Origin: Haladaptatus sp. DJG-WS-42
GTDB taxonomy: Archaea > Halobacteriota > Halobacteria > Halobacteriales > Halococcaceae
Length of the DNA: 64,000 nucleotides
Assembly: GCF_037198285.1 (NCBI RefSeq)
Contig: NZ_CP147243.1
Span: 1,116,001-1,180,000 of the forward strand
Direction: 5' to 3'
Both the position numbers and the translations under genes were made by a program. Positions within the stretch are counted from its first letter, which is position 1. Every line of letters starts with the position of its first letter. Of the stretch, positions 30,183 to 39,242 are shown piece after piece. The notes under the pieces are model-generated. The model was not told where the DNA came from. It saw nothing but the letters and a program-made list of their open reading frames with translations, and ran no database searches.

Positions 30183-30501
30183 GAACCGCCTCCTCGAAGG
30201 ATTCAACGACGAATGTCACAACGTCGTCTACCCGCGACTGCGCGCGTTCTTCGAGGGCCTCACGTTCCGCTTCACCTGCTGCGAGAATTTCCTTGCGTTC
30301 GGCTTCGAGTTTCGTCTCTGCCTTCGCAAGTCGTTCTTCTTCAAGCTCGCGGGCCTCCTCGTGGGCCTCTTCGCGGATCGCTTCAGCACGCTCGCGTGCC
30401 TCCGCAATACGCTCTTTGCGCGCGGTCTCGGCCTGTTCGACAATTTCATCGGCCTCCCGCTCGGCCTCTTTGATTCGGTCGAGAACCTCTGGCCTAGCCA
30501 T
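30169..30501 (-). CDS. atpH: A-type ATP synthase subunit H
   Basis: A 110-residue peripheral-stalk coiled-coil protein, almost entirely Glu/Arg/Ala heptads, that pairs with subunit E. It is the first gene of the operon. The ATG at 30501 (MARPEVLDRI) is preferred over the GTG at 30525 because the TATA-like box at 30531-30538 would then give a leader of only about 6 bases. Confidence 0.9.
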   Translation of the reverse strand: MARPEVLDRIKEAEREADEIVEQAETARKERIAEARERAEAIREEAHEEARELEEERLAKAETKLEAERKEILAAGEAEREALEERAQSRVDDVVTFVVESFEEAVHAQT

Positions 30502-30530
30502 TCTTATATCAGCCGGAAGTTGCACAAGCG

Positions 30531-30538
30531 CCTATATG
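30531..30538 (-). promoter_or_regulatory. Promoter of the ATP synthase operon
   Basis: CCATATAG on the minus strand, centred about 34 bases before the atpH ATG. It is the only good TATA-like element before the first gene; gaps inside the operon are too short (at most 26 bases) for separate strong promoters. Confidence 0.5.
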
Positions 30539-30652
30539 GTAGTTGCGAATACGATTCGCGTACGCACGGAGGCATGCGGAACGTCCACACACACGCGACC
30601 TGTCAGTAGACAATCCGCAGAGTTATGCCCCACCCTTCCCTAGCCTCGCCCA

Positions 30653-31276
30653 ATGGGAGTCCTCGAGCACAAGGCCCGTGCCCGCCTGTTTTACAAGTAT
30701 CTCTCCAAGGTGTACGACCAGGTGAACCCGTACATCTGGAACGAGGACATGCGTGCAGCGGCCCTCGAACTGATAGATATCCAAGACGGCGACCGCGTGC
30801 TCGACGTCGGCTGTGGCACCGGCTTCGCCACCGAAGGCCTCCTCCAGTATACGGACGACGTCCACGGCTTAGACCAGAGCATCCACCAGCTCGAAAAGGC
30901 GTGGGCGAAACTCGGTAAACACGAGACCGTCAAGTTCTATCGGGGCGACGCAGAGCGCCTGCCGTTCCGCGATGGCCAGTTCGACAACGTCTGGTCGTCC
31001 GGGTCTATCGAATACTGGCCAGAGCCAGTCAAAGCCCTCCGCGAGATTCGCCGCGTCGTCAAACCCGGAAACACGGTGCTCATCGTCGGCCCGAACCACC
31101 CACAGAACTTCGTCATGGGCAAGCTCGCAGACGCGATGATGCTGTTCTACGACGAAGCCGAAGCAGACCGCATGTTCAGCGAGGCTGGCTTCGTGGACAT
31201 CGAACACACGTTGATGGGGCCAAAATACAGCCCGGAAATCGCCATCGTCACCGTCGCACGCGCGCCCGAGAACTGA
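30653..31276 (+). CDS. SAM methyltransferase resembling plant VTE3 (quinone-type)
   Basis: A 207-residue class I methyltransferase. The SAM motif is VLDVGCGTGFATEGLL, with LDQSIHQL and GDAERLPFRDGQFD following. The N-terminal RLFYKYLSKVYDQVNP and the SGSIEYWPEP motif match the 2-methyl-6-phytylquinol methyltransferase VTE3, whose plant form is thought to be of archaeal origin. It likely methylates a menaquinone-type ring. The exact quinone is inferred. It stands alone, divergent from the ATP synthase operon. Confidence 0.8.
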   Translation: MGVLEHKARARLFYKYLSKVYDQVNPYIWNEDMRAAALELIDIQDGDRVLDVGCGTGFATEGLLQYTDDVHGLDQSIHQLEKAWAKLGKHETVKFYRGDAERLPFRDGQFDNVWSSGSIEYWPEPVKALREIRRVVKPGNTVLIVGPNHPQNFVMGKLADAMMLFYDEAEADRMFSEAGFVDIEHTLMGPKYSPEIAIVTVARAPEN

Positions 31277-31732
31277 TTACACTACCACCTCCGCGACCGC
31301 AACAGTCGCGTTTTCGCTCGTCACTCGCACGGTCACCACATCGCCCGGAGCGATGGCTGGGCGATTCGTCGCGGCGAGCGTGAGCGTCGCTTCCTCACCA
31401 GCCGTCCATTCATCCTCAGCGGCGACGTTGAACGGACCGGTCGGCCCGCTTTCGAAGCCCGGGGCCGCGAAAAACGGAACCGGTGGCTGGTGAGTGAGTG
31501 GGTCGCCGTTCACCAGCAGCTGAATCGAGAGTGCGGACACCGAAAGCGCATCTCCGCCTCGGTGCACAAACGTGAACTCCCCGGCGGCGTCCACCTGTAC
31601 GTCAAGCACCGCCTGCGGCGTCGGGTCTGGTGGGGCGTGTACCAACGTTGCACCGACGAACCCGGCGCTCACAACCGTGAGCACAGTCAGCAACACGACA
31701 CCGAGCACCGGCGAGGTTCCACGACGAGACAC
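31277..31732 (-). CDS. Type IV pilin-like protein
   Basis: A 151-residue protein starting MSRRGTSPVLGVVLLTVLTVV (GTG start at 31732). The short charged leader and long N-terminal hydrophobic helix are the haloarchaeal type IV pilin N-terminal domain, processed by a PibD-like peptidase. The rest is a beta-rich extracellular domain (DVQVDAAGEFTFVHRGGDAL). GTG is chosen because everything upstream in frame is Arg/Ser-rich and overlaps the previous gene. It follows the secreted-protein gene by 31 bases. Confidence 0.75.
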   Translation of the reverse strand: MSRRGTSPVLGVVLLTVLTVVSAGFVGATLVHAPPDPTPQAVLDVQVDAAGEFTFVHRGGDALSVSALSIQLLVNGDPLTHQPPVPFFAAPGFESGPTGPFNVAAEDEWTAGEEATLTLAATNRPAIAPGDVVTVRVTSENATVAVAEVVV

Positions 31733-31763
31733 ATCGACGCCTGGTGCGTATTCGTTGATAAAG

Positions 31764-32957
31764 TTACGCGAGCGCGACGCGGACGGAATCGCCGCCTGCT
31801 GAGGCAACGAGCGTACCGCCACCGCGCGGTTGAATGACCCACACCGTGCCGTCGTCGCCAGTGGTTCCAACCTGCTCGCCGTCGAGTGTGAGGGTACCAT
31901 CGACTGGGTCGCCCGTGCGCGCATCGACGAGCGTGACGTTCATTGGCCCGCTTGGATGGGTCGTCTCTACGGTGAGCGTGAGGCCGTCCTCACCGCCGGT
32001 TATTGGTGGGTTCGTCGGGATTTCATCGAGGTCTTTTGTCTGTGTTTCGTAGAACACGTCGCCTGTGCCGCCGTCAAGATAGCTCTGGAGCGTCCCGTGG
32101 CTGTGTGGCAGTTCGATTGGATAGACGCCAACGAAACCGAACTCAAGCGAGCCGTAGTTGCGGCCGCGACTGTGGTTTACCGCCCACGGGTGCAGTTCTT
32201 TTGCGCGTTCTTCGACCCGGTCTAAGTCACCGCTGTACTGGTCTGGAGCGGCTGGGTCTCTCGCGGTTGGAATCGAAACCTCGCGCACGTACTCGGTGCC
32301 CGCAATCGTGGCGAAAACGACGCCCGTGTCAGAGGTTTCTACGTACACCGTCCGGGGCGTGGCGCGCCCCTCAACGACGAGCGAGGAGTGGTCGCGGATG
32401 GGGCCGTGCAGTTCGAGCAGTGAGACTTGTAACTCCCGGAGGCTGGTCTCAATCTGTGTGTCTTGGACATCGTTTGCGGCGGTTTCGAGCGAGTCAAGTC
32501 GGTCTTCGAGCGATTCCGCGACGAGCGCGATTGCGGCAAGTTCGCGGACGAGTTCGTCGGTCGTGAGCGTGCCACTGTTGTAGGCGGCGAGCGCGTCGCG
32601 CTTGCGCTGTTCGAGCGCCGCAACGTCGGTGGTGAGTTGGTCGAGTTCGCTCTGGAGAATCGACCGTTGTTCTGCACTCCCGCTCGCGACAGCGAGGCGC
32701 TCTTCGAGTGACAGCGCGCCCCACCGCGCGTGAAGCCCTTCGTTCTGTGCGGCAAGCGCTGCGCCAACGTCGAGCGAAGCGGTGCCGTAGCCGGTTCGTT
32801 CGAGGTCGTCGTCGGCAATCGTGAGATAGGCAGTGGTGTTGTTTGCAGGAACGACCGGGGCGGATTGGGTATAGAGCTGCCCTCCGGCGGGCACGGCAAC
32901 GGCGCTGGCTAAGAGCAAAACGACCAGCGTGAGAGTGAACGCGAGAGTGCGACGCAT
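31764..32957 (-). CDS. Secreted haloarchaeal protein with coiled coil
   Basis: A 397-residue exported protein. A Sec signal peptide is at residues 1-26 (MRRTLAFTLTLVVLLLASAVAV). A heptad-rich coiled coil covers about 85-180 (EERLAVASGSAEQRSILQSE), then beta-rich segments and a C-terminal Ig-like repeat near VTLVDARTGDPVDGTLTL. It resembles a family in the haloarchaeal DUF709x group; the number is uncertain. It is an outer-surface protein of unknown role, probably cotranscribed with the pilin-like gene and divergent from the membrane regulator. Confidence 0.7.
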   Translation of the reverse strand: MRRTLAFTLTLVVLLLASAVAVPAGGQLYTQSAPVVPANNTTAYLTIADDDLERTGYGTASLDVGAALAAQNEGLHARWGALSLEERLAVASGSAEQRSILQSELDQLTTDVAALEQRKRDALAAYNSGTLTTDELVRELAAIALVAESLEDRLDSLETAANDVQDTQIETSLRELQVSLLELHGPIRDHSSLVVEGRATPRTVYVETSDTGVVFATIAGTEYVREVSIPTARDPAAPDQYSGDLDRVEERAKELHPWAVNHSRGRNYGSLEFGFVGVYPIELPHSHGTLQSYLDGGTGDVFYETQTKDLDEIPTNPPITGGEDGLTLTVETTHPSGPMNVTLVDARTGDPVDGTLTLDGEQVGTTGDDGTVWVIQPRGGGTLVASAGGDSVRVALA

Positions 32958-33112
32958 CTACATCCATCTATCCACCGGCAGTACAAAAAGTCAGTTGAAG
33001 CTTCGTCACGGCGTGAGCGAGCGTCTGAGCGAGGCCGAGACCGTTTAAAGCCGCCTGAGACGTTTTATATTGGATAGAAAGCGTTTTGCCCCCGTGCTGA
33101 GCAGAAAAGGAT

Positions 33113-34198
33113 ATGCGGTCACGCGTCGCCGCGATCTGTGCCCTCCTCGTAATACTCAGTGTTGCGGTGCCCGGAGCGGTTGCCACTAGTGCTGGGCTGG
33201 GAGCCACCGCCCTCCAAGCAGAACCGGCGAACGAAGGCGTGACGATGACGATAGACCTCCAGCCAAACGGCGATGCGCGCTGGGAGGTCTCGACGGAGTT
33301 CAGTCTGGATTCAGAAAATGAGACAAGAGCGTTCGAAACGCTCGCCTCCGAGTTCGAAGACGGGAACTCAGATGTTGGCTTCTCGGTCGATATTTTCAAG
33401 CGGGCAAGCAAGGCGGCGAGCGAGCACACCGGCCGTGAAATGGCCATCGAAGGCGTTGCTCGCAGTCACAGCGTTGAGAACCAAACGGGGCGGCTGACGC
33501 TCATTTTTACGTGGACGAACTTCGCAACGGTCACCGCAGACGACTACCGCGTTGGTGATGCGTTCAACACCTCCAGTGGGACGTGGTTGCCGGAGCTTCG
33601 AGCCGACCAGCAGCTCGTGATGCTGCCGCCAGAAGGGTTCGCAGTGAGCAGCGCTCCGATTGGGTTCCGTAACGAAACGCTGCGCTGGGAAGGGCCGGCC
33701 ACGTTCACCGAGGACGACCTCGAAGTGACCTACCGCCCGGCAGACGTAGAAACACCACAGCCACCGCCGGAGCGAAACTGGGTGGCGCTTATCGGCCTTC
33801 TAGTGCTCGCGCTTTTGGTGCTCGCACTCGCGGCCTACATGTGGTACGTCCGGCGGGAGGACGAACCGACAGCTCCAGCGGCGAGCGCAAACGGTGGCGA
33901 TAGTGAATCAGAGCCAAGGGGTACCGACACAGACAACGAGGCTGCGAGCGACCCCGCCGAGCCAGCAGCGGACGTCGATCTCGACCTGCTGAGCGACGAA
34001 GAGCGCGTCGAGCGGCTCTTGCGCGCAGAAGGGGGGCGCATGAAACAGGCAACCATCGTCAAAGAGACCGGGTGGTCGAACGCGAAGGTCTCCCAACTGC
34101 TCTCTGCGATGGACGAAGCGGGCCAAATCGAGAAACTGCGGATTGGTCGGGAGAACCTCATCAGCCTGCCTGACGGCGAGTCAGACGCCGAAAATTAA
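33113..34198 (+). CDS. Membrane-tethered winged-helix regulator
   Basis: A 361-residue protein. A signal-like N-terminus (residues 1-25) is followed by an extracellular beta-rich domain to about 220, one membrane helix (WVALIGLLVLALLVLALAAYMW), an acidic linker, and a C-terminal winged helix (MKQATIVKETGWSNAKVSQL). It can sense something outside the cell and act on DNA while anchored. A TATA-like TTTTATAT near 33062-33070 precedes it. It is divergent from the secreted/pilin pair, its probable targets by position. Confidence 0.8.
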   Translation: MRSRVAAICALLVILSVAVPGAVATSAGLGATALQAEPANEGVTMTIDLQPNGDARWEVSTEFSLDSENETRAFETLASEFEDGNSDVGFSVDIFKRASKAASEHTGREMAIEGVARSHSVENQTGRLTLIFTWTNFATVTADDYRVGDAFNTSSGTWLPELRADQQLVMLPPEGFAVSSAPIGFRNETLRWEGPATFTEDDLEVTYRPADVETPQPPPERNWVALIGLLVLALLVLALAAYMWYVRREDEPTAPAASANGGDSESEPRGTDTDNEAASDPAEPAADVDLDLLSDEERVERLLRAEGGRMKQATIVKETGWSNAKVSQLLSAMDEAGQIEKLRIGRENLISLPDGESDAEN

Positions 34199-34264
34199 AT
34201 TCTACGTCATGTGTATGCCGTTTTGAAAACGTTTAACCAGCGCAGGGAGCCATTTAGAGTGAGC

Positions 34265-35059
34265 ATGAAAGTCCTTGTCACCGTAAAGGAGGTGGCAGAA
34301 GTCGAAGACGAGTTCGAAATTGACGGACTCAAAATCGACGAGCGCTACCTTGACTACGACTTGAACGAGTGGGACGACTACGCGGTCGAAGAGGGTGTCC
34401 AAATCGCGGAGGAAAACGACGACGTCGAAGTCGTCACCGTCACGATTGGTCCAGAGCGCGCAGAGGAGACCATCCGGATGGCCCTCGCGAAAGGCGCAGA
34501 CCGCGCCGTCCGTGTCTGGGACGACGCCCTCGAAGCAGCTGACTTCGTTGACGTCGCCACCAAGACCGACATCCTCGCCGCCGTGGTCGAGGAAGAACAG
34601 CCAGACCTCATCTTGACCGGTGTACAGGCAAGCGACGACGCCTTCGGCGCGACCGGCGTTTCGCTCGCAGACGCCATCGACTTCGAGTGGGCAGCCGTCG
34701 TGAACGCCCTCGACCTCGATGTCGAAGCTGGCGTTGCCAACCTCCGTCGTGAACTCGAAGGCGGTATCGAGGAACTCACAGACGTCGATATTCCAGCCGT
34801 CTTGACCATCCAGACGGGTATCAACGAACCGCGCTACGCCTCGCTCCGTGGCATCCGCCAAGCCCAGAGCAAGGAGATTGCGCCAAAGAGCCTCGGTGAC
34901 CTCGGCCTCGATGCCTCGGTCATCGACAGCGAGATTACCCTCACCTCCATGTACGAACCAGAGTCCGAGAGCGACGCCACCATCTGGGAAGGCAGCGCAG
35001 ACGAGACCGCCGGGAAGCTGGCTGAGTTCCTCCGCGACAAAGGAGTTGGTCAGGCATGA
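34265..35059 (+). CDS. etfB: Electron transfer flavoprotein beta subunit
   Basis: A 264-residue ETF beta subunit that binds AMP in ETFs and carries electrons from acyl-CoA dehydrogenases to a quinone oxidoreductase. It starts MKVLVTVKEV; the 18-residue upstream extension is dropped because it lacks similarity. The ETF-beta stretch PRYASLRGIRQAQSKEI is present. It overlaps etfA by four bases (ATGA), so the two are made in equal amounts. Confidence 0.93.
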   Translation: MKVLVTVKEVAEVEDEFEIDGLKIDERYLDYDLNEWDDYAVEEGVQIAEENDDVEVVTVTIGPERAEETIRMALAKGADRAVRVWDDALEAADFVDVATKTDILAAVVEEEQPDLILTGVQASDDAFGATGVSLADAIDFEWAAVVNALDLDVEAGVANLRRELEGGIEELTDVDIPAVLTIQTGINEPRYASLRGIRQAQSKEIAPKSLGDLGLDASVIDSEITLTSMYEPESESDATIWEGSADETAGKLAEFLRDKGVGQA

Positions 35060-36009
35060 GCGACGTGCTTGCCATCACCGAACACCGCCGCGGCGAACTC
35101 CGCGACGTCAGCTACGAACTCATCACGGCTGGCCGCCAGCTCGCAGACGACCTCGGCGGGGACCTTCACCTCGCCGTCATCTCCGGGGACGTCTCTGGCT
35201 TCGCAGACCACCTCAACCGCGAGGGCGTGGACACCATCCACACCGTAGACGAAGGCGAAGAGTTCAACCACGACGTGTACACGCAGGTTATCACCCAACT
35301 CTACGACGACCTGCAGCCCGGTGCGGTCGTGATGCCGAACTCCGTAAACGGTCTCGACTACGCGCCAGCCGTCGCAAACCACTTATCCCTCCCACTGGTC
35401 ACTGACGCCATCGACTTCGCAGCAGACGGCGCGTTAGAAGTCACCCGCGAGCAGTACGGCTCGAAGGTCGAGACAACCGTGGAAGTCGACGCAGACCACG
35501 TGGCGCTCACCATCCGCCCCGGCGAATGGCCAGCCGCAGAAGGCACGGGCGACGCAGACATCGTCTCCTTCGACGCAAGCATCGACGAGTCCGCCGTCAA
35601 ATCGACCGTCACCGGCTTCGAAGAAGTCGGCGGCGGCGACGTTGACATCACGGAAGCGGACATCCTCGTCTCCGTTGGCCGCGGTATCAAAGAAGAGGAG
35701 AACATCGAACTCGTCGAGAAACTCGCAGACGCCCTCGGCGCGACGCTCTCCTCCTCGCGCCCGATTGTGGACAACGGTTGGCTGCCAAAGAACCGGCAGG
35801 TCGGCCAGTCCGGGAAGGTCGTCACGCCAGACGTCTACATCGCCATCGGCATCTCTGGCGCAGTGCAGCACGTTGCTGGCATGAAGGGTGCAGACACCAT
35901 CATCGCCATCAACACCGACCCGAACGCGCCAATCTTCGACATCGCCGACTACGGTATCGTCGACGACCTGTTCGACGTGGTGCCAGCGCTGACCGAACAG
36001 TTCCAGTAA
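35056..36009 (+). CDS. etfA: Electron transfer flavoprotein alpha subunit
   Basis: A 317-residue FAD-binding ETF alpha subunit. The FAD-domain signature includes SSSRPIVDNGWLPKNRQVGQ, then GISGAVQHVAGMKGADTIIA and INTDPNAPIF. Length and motifs are complete. Its last eleven codons including the stop are copied exactly 154 bases downstream (see the repeat). Confidence 0.94.
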   Translation: MSDVLAITEHRRGELRDVSYELITAGRQLADDLGGDLHLAVISGDVSGFADHLNREGVDTIHTVDEGEEFNHDVYTQVITQLYDDLQPGAVVMPNSVNGLDYAPAVANHLSLPLVTDAIDFAADGALEVTREQYGSKVETTVEVDADHVALTIRPGEWPAAEGTGDADIVSFDASIDESAVKSTVTGFEEVGGGDVDITEADILVSVGRGIKEEENIELVEKLADALGATLSSSRPIVDNGWLPKNRQVGQSGKVVTPDVYIAIGISGAVQHVAGMKGADTIIAINTDPNAPIFDIADYGIVDDLFDVVPALTEQFQ

Positions 36010-36163
36010 CGACCAATTTTTTGGTCCACCGTGAGACGCGACGCGTCTCACGAGCCTTCGCTCGCTGACGCTTGCGAAGACAGACTTTTGCCGTCCGAAC
36101 GCAGTGAGGACGGGAAAAAGGTGGTCGCACGTGGTGCCAGCGCTGACCGAACAGTTCCAGTAA
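35975..36163 (+). repeat. Exact 35-base duplication of the etfA 3' end with intervening spacer
   Basis: The last 35 bases of etfA, from ACGTGG through the TAA (35975-36009), recur perfectly at 36129-36163. The 119 bases between (36010-36128) hold a T-rich hairpin GACCAATTTTTTGGTC (36011-36026), a perfect 10-base inverted repeat with one-base centre (36031-36051), and the stretch CGAACGCAGTGAGG followed by AAAAAGGTG. A T-rich stretch follows the second copy. No start lies near it, so it is not a gene. Confidence 0.85.
36011..36026 (+). terminator. Hairpin with T-run after etfA
   Basis: GACCAATTTTTTGGTC: six-base arms around four T, one base after the etfA stop. Probably the transcription stop for etfBA. 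Confidence 0.45.
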
Positions 36164-36222
36164 GCGTCCTCGATTTTCCGTTTTTCACGGCTCAAAAAGA
36201 GTGGGCAGCGGCGGCTGTGTCC

Positions 36223-37728
36223 TCAGTTGTCGAGCGGTGGCGCAGTTTCCGGCGGTTCTCTCGTGTCTGCGACCTGTTCGAAGGCGTACGCGAGCGAGAG
36301 GAGCGTTGCTTCATCGTACGGTTTCCCGATAAGTTCGACGCCTGCTGGGTGACCGTCGGGCGACAGTCCGGCGGGAACGGAGACAGCACAGAGCCCAGAC
36401 TGTGAGGCGAGGACGGTGTTCGTCGGGAACGTCAGCGTGTCGAGTTCACCGGCTTCGATGGCTTCTGCCGTTGGCGGGATGACCTGTGCGTCGGGGCACA
36501 ACAGCACGTCGAGGTCGTTTTCGGCGTAGACGTTCAGCACGTCGCGCTGGAATTTGAGCTGGGCGGCGACGCTTTTCCAGTAGCCCGGTTCCTGTTCGGG
36601 GTCGTCGGGGCCGTCTTCGGCGATGCCGATGAACAGGTCGAGAATGTCGTGGTACTGGCCGGAGTCGTAGAGTTCGGCGACCGAATCGACGGGTGCGTCG
36701 TCGCGCGCAGCGAAGAAGGCGTTGAGGTCGCGTTTCGACTGGAGGATGTAGAGCGACGTGGCGTCTAAGTGCTCGTCTAAATTCGGAATTTCGACCGAGT
36801 CAACGATGGTCGCGCCTGCGTCCTGCATCGTTTCGATTGCGTCATCCACGAGCGTGGTGACGGGGCCGCTGTCGGGGTCGTCCGCCGCGCCGAATGCGTC
36901 ACGCAGAACGCCGATTCGAGCGCCGGCGAGCGCATTCGCATCCAGTTGGTCAGTATAGGAGCCAGCGTCGTCGGTGAGTTCGGTGGCGGCGGTGTACTCG
37001 TCGGTCTCGTCGTAACCGACGGCGACGTCTAAGACGACGGCGAGTTCCTTCGCGGTTCGCGCCATCGGGCCGGGCGTGTCCTGTGAGACGACGAGCGGCG
37101 ACATCCCGTTCCGACTCAGCAGACCCGGCGTCACGCGGATGCCAAACAGGTTGTTGTACGCAGACGGGAGGCGAATCGACCCGCCCGTGTCCTCGCCAAT
37201 GCCAACAGCGCCGAGGTTGGCGGCGACCGCCGCGCCAGTGCCGCTTGAGGAGCCACCGGGGTCGCGGTCGAGGTCGTAGGGGTTCTTCGTTCGGCCGTTG
37301 ACCGACGAGTAGCCGAACCACGAAGTCGCCCAGTCGGGGAGGTTGGTTTTTGCGAGGATGACGGCGCCGGCGTCCTCCAGCTTCGTGATGAGCGTCGCAT
37401 CGGCTGCGGGCTGGTAGTCTGCGAACGCTTCTGAGCCGAACGTCGTCGTGATGTCTGCGGTCTCGACCTGGTCTTTGACGACGAACGGGATGCCGTGAAG
37501 GGGGCCAACCAGTCCGTCTTCTTCGAACGCCGCGTCGAGTTCGTCGGCTCTGTCGGTGGCGTTCGGGTTGACGGTGATAATCGAGTTGAGCGCGGGGCCG
37601 TCCGCGTCGTAGGCGTCGATACGGGCGAGGTAGCGCTCGACGAGTTCCCGGCAGGTGAGGGCGTCTGCGTCGTAGGCGGCGTGGATGTCGTCGATAGTGG
37701 TTTCAACGACATCGAAATCGAGTGTCAT
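36223..37728 (-). CDS. Amidase (amidase signature family)
   Basis: A 501-residue amidase-signature enzyme that hydrolyses amides to acid and ammonia. The catalytic triad is visible as Lys85 in VVKDQ, the cis-Ser in GGSSSG (160-162) and nucleophile Ser184 in EDTGGSIRLPS. The sequence is more like stand-alone amidases than GatA, and no gatB/C lies nearby, so a tRNA amidotransferase role is unlikely. The natural substrate is unknown. It ends convergent to the etfA repeat. Confidence 0.85.
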   Translation of the reverse strand: MTLDFDVVETTIDDIHAAYDADALTCRELVERYLARIDAYDADGPALNSIITVNPNATDRADELDAAFEEDGLVGPLHGIPFVVKDQVETADITTTFGSEAFADYQPAADATLITKLEDAGAVILAKTNLPDWATSWFGYSSVNGRTKNPYDLDRDPGGSSSGTGAAVAANLGAVGIGEDTGGSIRLPSAYNNLFGIRVTPGLLSRNGMSPLVVSQDTPGPMARTAKELAVVLDVAVGYDETDEYTAATELTDDAGSYTDQLDANALAGARIGVLRDAFGAADDPDSGPVTTLVDDAIETMQDAGATIVDSVEIPNLDEHLDATSLYILQSKRDLNAFFAARDDAPVDSVAELYDSGQYHDILDLFIGIAEDGPDDPEQEPGYWKSVAAQLKFQRDVLNVYAENDLDVLLCPDAQVIPPTAEAIEAGELDTLTFPTNTVLASQSGLCAVSVPAGLSPDGHPAGVELIGKPYDEATLLSLAYAFEQVADTREPPETAPPLDN

Positions 37729-37881
37729 AGAGTCTCATAGGGACGTTTCTGAGCGAGAGGCATAGTCGTTCGTTCACCGGAGAGAAACGATGTGTTTGAG
37801 ACGACTGTTCTGCCCACGTACTCGTCGAAGTTGTCCGAAGAACCGTCACGTACTTTTTTCGCCCACCCTCAGTTCCCGGTA

Positions 37882-38724
37882 ATGGAGTATCTGGAGCGCC
37901 GACGCGAGATGGTCGAGACACGGTTGGAGGAGGTGCTCGGCGACATCGAGCCACCGGCGCTCGCCGCGCAGATGCAACACGTCACGCTTTCGGGCGGCAA
38001 GCGCGTCCGTCCGATGGTGACCGTACTGTCGTGTGAGGCCGTCGGCGGCCGCGCAGAGGACGCCATAGACTTCGGCGTCGGCATCGAACTCGTCCACAAC
38101 GCCTCGCTCGTGGTCGACGACATCATCGACGACTCGGACATCCGCCGAGGCGTCACGAGCGCGTGGGCCGAGTTCGGCTACGGCCCGTCGATTATCGCCT
38201 CCGACGGCCTGCTCGGCGAGGCGTTTTCACTGTTTTCGAGCAACGGCCGCGCCATGGAAGCCGTCTCCGAGTCGATGGTCGAACTCGGTGAGGGCGAGGC
38301 AACAGAACTCGTCGCAAAACCCGAAAACGAGGCCGAATACATGGTGCTCGCCCGGCGGAAGACCGGGTCGCTGTTTCGCGCCGCCGCCGAGTTGGGCGCA
38401 ATCGCTGCGAAGGCCGACGAGGAGACGGTGACCGCCTTTGGCGAGTACGCAGAGAAGGTGGGGATTGCCTTCCAGATCCGCGACGACGTGCTCGACGCGG
38501 TGGCAGACGCAGAAGAACTCGGCAAGCCAACGGGCATCGACGCCGAGATGGACCGCCCCTCACTCGTCCAAATCACCGAACTCACGCCCGAGGAGGCGAA
38601 CGAACGGGCACGCGCGCACTCGGACGCCGCCCTCGACGCACTCGACCGCGTGAACGCTGCTGACTCCCAAGCCCTCGATTACCTCCGAGACTTAGCCGAG
38701 TTCGTCGTCGTCCGCGAGCGATGA
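37882..38724 (+). CDS. idsA: Prenyl diphosphate synthase (GGPP synthase type)
   Basis: A 280-residue trans-prenyltransferase that makes C20 or longer isoprenoid diphosphates for archaeal ether lipids and carotenoids. The first Asp-rich motif is DDIID (79-83) and the second RDDVLD; the SGGKRVRP motif binds diphosphate. Small residues (Ala74, Ser75) just before the first motif leave room for a C20 product, but chain length is inferred. Start MEYLERRREM is chosen; the longer frame from 37792 adds unrelated residues. It is coupled to the GrpB gene by ATGA. Confidence 0.9.
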   Translation: MEYLERRREMVETRLEEVLGDIEPPALAAQMQHVTLSGGKRVRPMVTVLSCEAVGGRAEDAIDFGVGIELVHNASLVVDDIIDDSDIRRGVTSAWAEFGYGPSIIASDGLLGEAFSLFSSNGRAMEAVSESMVELGEGEATELVAKPENEAEYMVLARRKTGSLFRAAAELGAIAAKADEETVTAFGEYAEKVGIAFQIRDDVLDAVADAEELGKPTGIDAEMDRPSLVQITELTPEEANERARAHSDAALDALDRVNAADSQALDYLRDLAEFVVVRER

Positions 38725-39239
38725 GCCTCGGCCTGCGCCGTGGAACTGTCTCCCTCCACCCCCACGACCCGGCGTGGCTGGAGGCGTTTTCGATAGCCGC
38801 CCGCGAGTTACGCTCGATTATCGGCGACGAAATCGACCGCATCGAACACGTCGGCAGTACCGCAATACCCGACCTTCCTGCGAAACCCATTCTCGACGTG
38901 GTCGTGGTCGTTGCTGATTTGGAGCGTGCCGAAGCGTTGGTGCCAAAAATCCAGAGCCTCGGCTACGAGTTCAAGCCCGATGACCCACTCGCTGGCCGCC
39001 TGTTTTTCGTCCGCGGACCAGAGGAAACGCGCACCCACCACCTCGCGGTGGTCGAAGCCGGGAGCGAGTCGCTCACAGAGTATGTCGCATTTCGAGATGC
39101 GTTGCTCGCAGCCCCGGCGTTAGTCGAGGAGTACGCAGACCTGAAACGAGCCCTCGCAAAACAATACGCAGACGACCGCGAGACGTACGCGGAAAAGAAG
39201 TCTGTGTTCATTCAATCGGTGCTCGAATCGACGGGCTAA
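38721..39239 (+). CDS. GrpB family nucleotidyltransferase-like protein
   Basis: A 172-residue GrpB/UPF0157 protein of the nucleotidyltransferase superfamily. The family signature IEHVGSTAIPDLPAKPILDV is complete. Related proteins are fused to dephospho-CoA kinase, but the activity of stand-alone members is not settled. It shares four bases with idsA, which suggests cotranscription rather than a shared pathway. Confidence 0.85.
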   Translation: MSLGLRRGTVSLHPHDPAWLEAFSIAARELRSIIGDEIDRIEHVGSTAIPDLPAKPILDVVVVVADLERAEALVPKIQSLGYEFKPDDPLAGRLFFVRGPEETRTHHLAVVEAGSESLTEYVAFRDALLAAPALVEEYADLKRALAKQYADDRETYAEKKSVFIQSVLESTG

Positions 39240-39242
39240 CCG

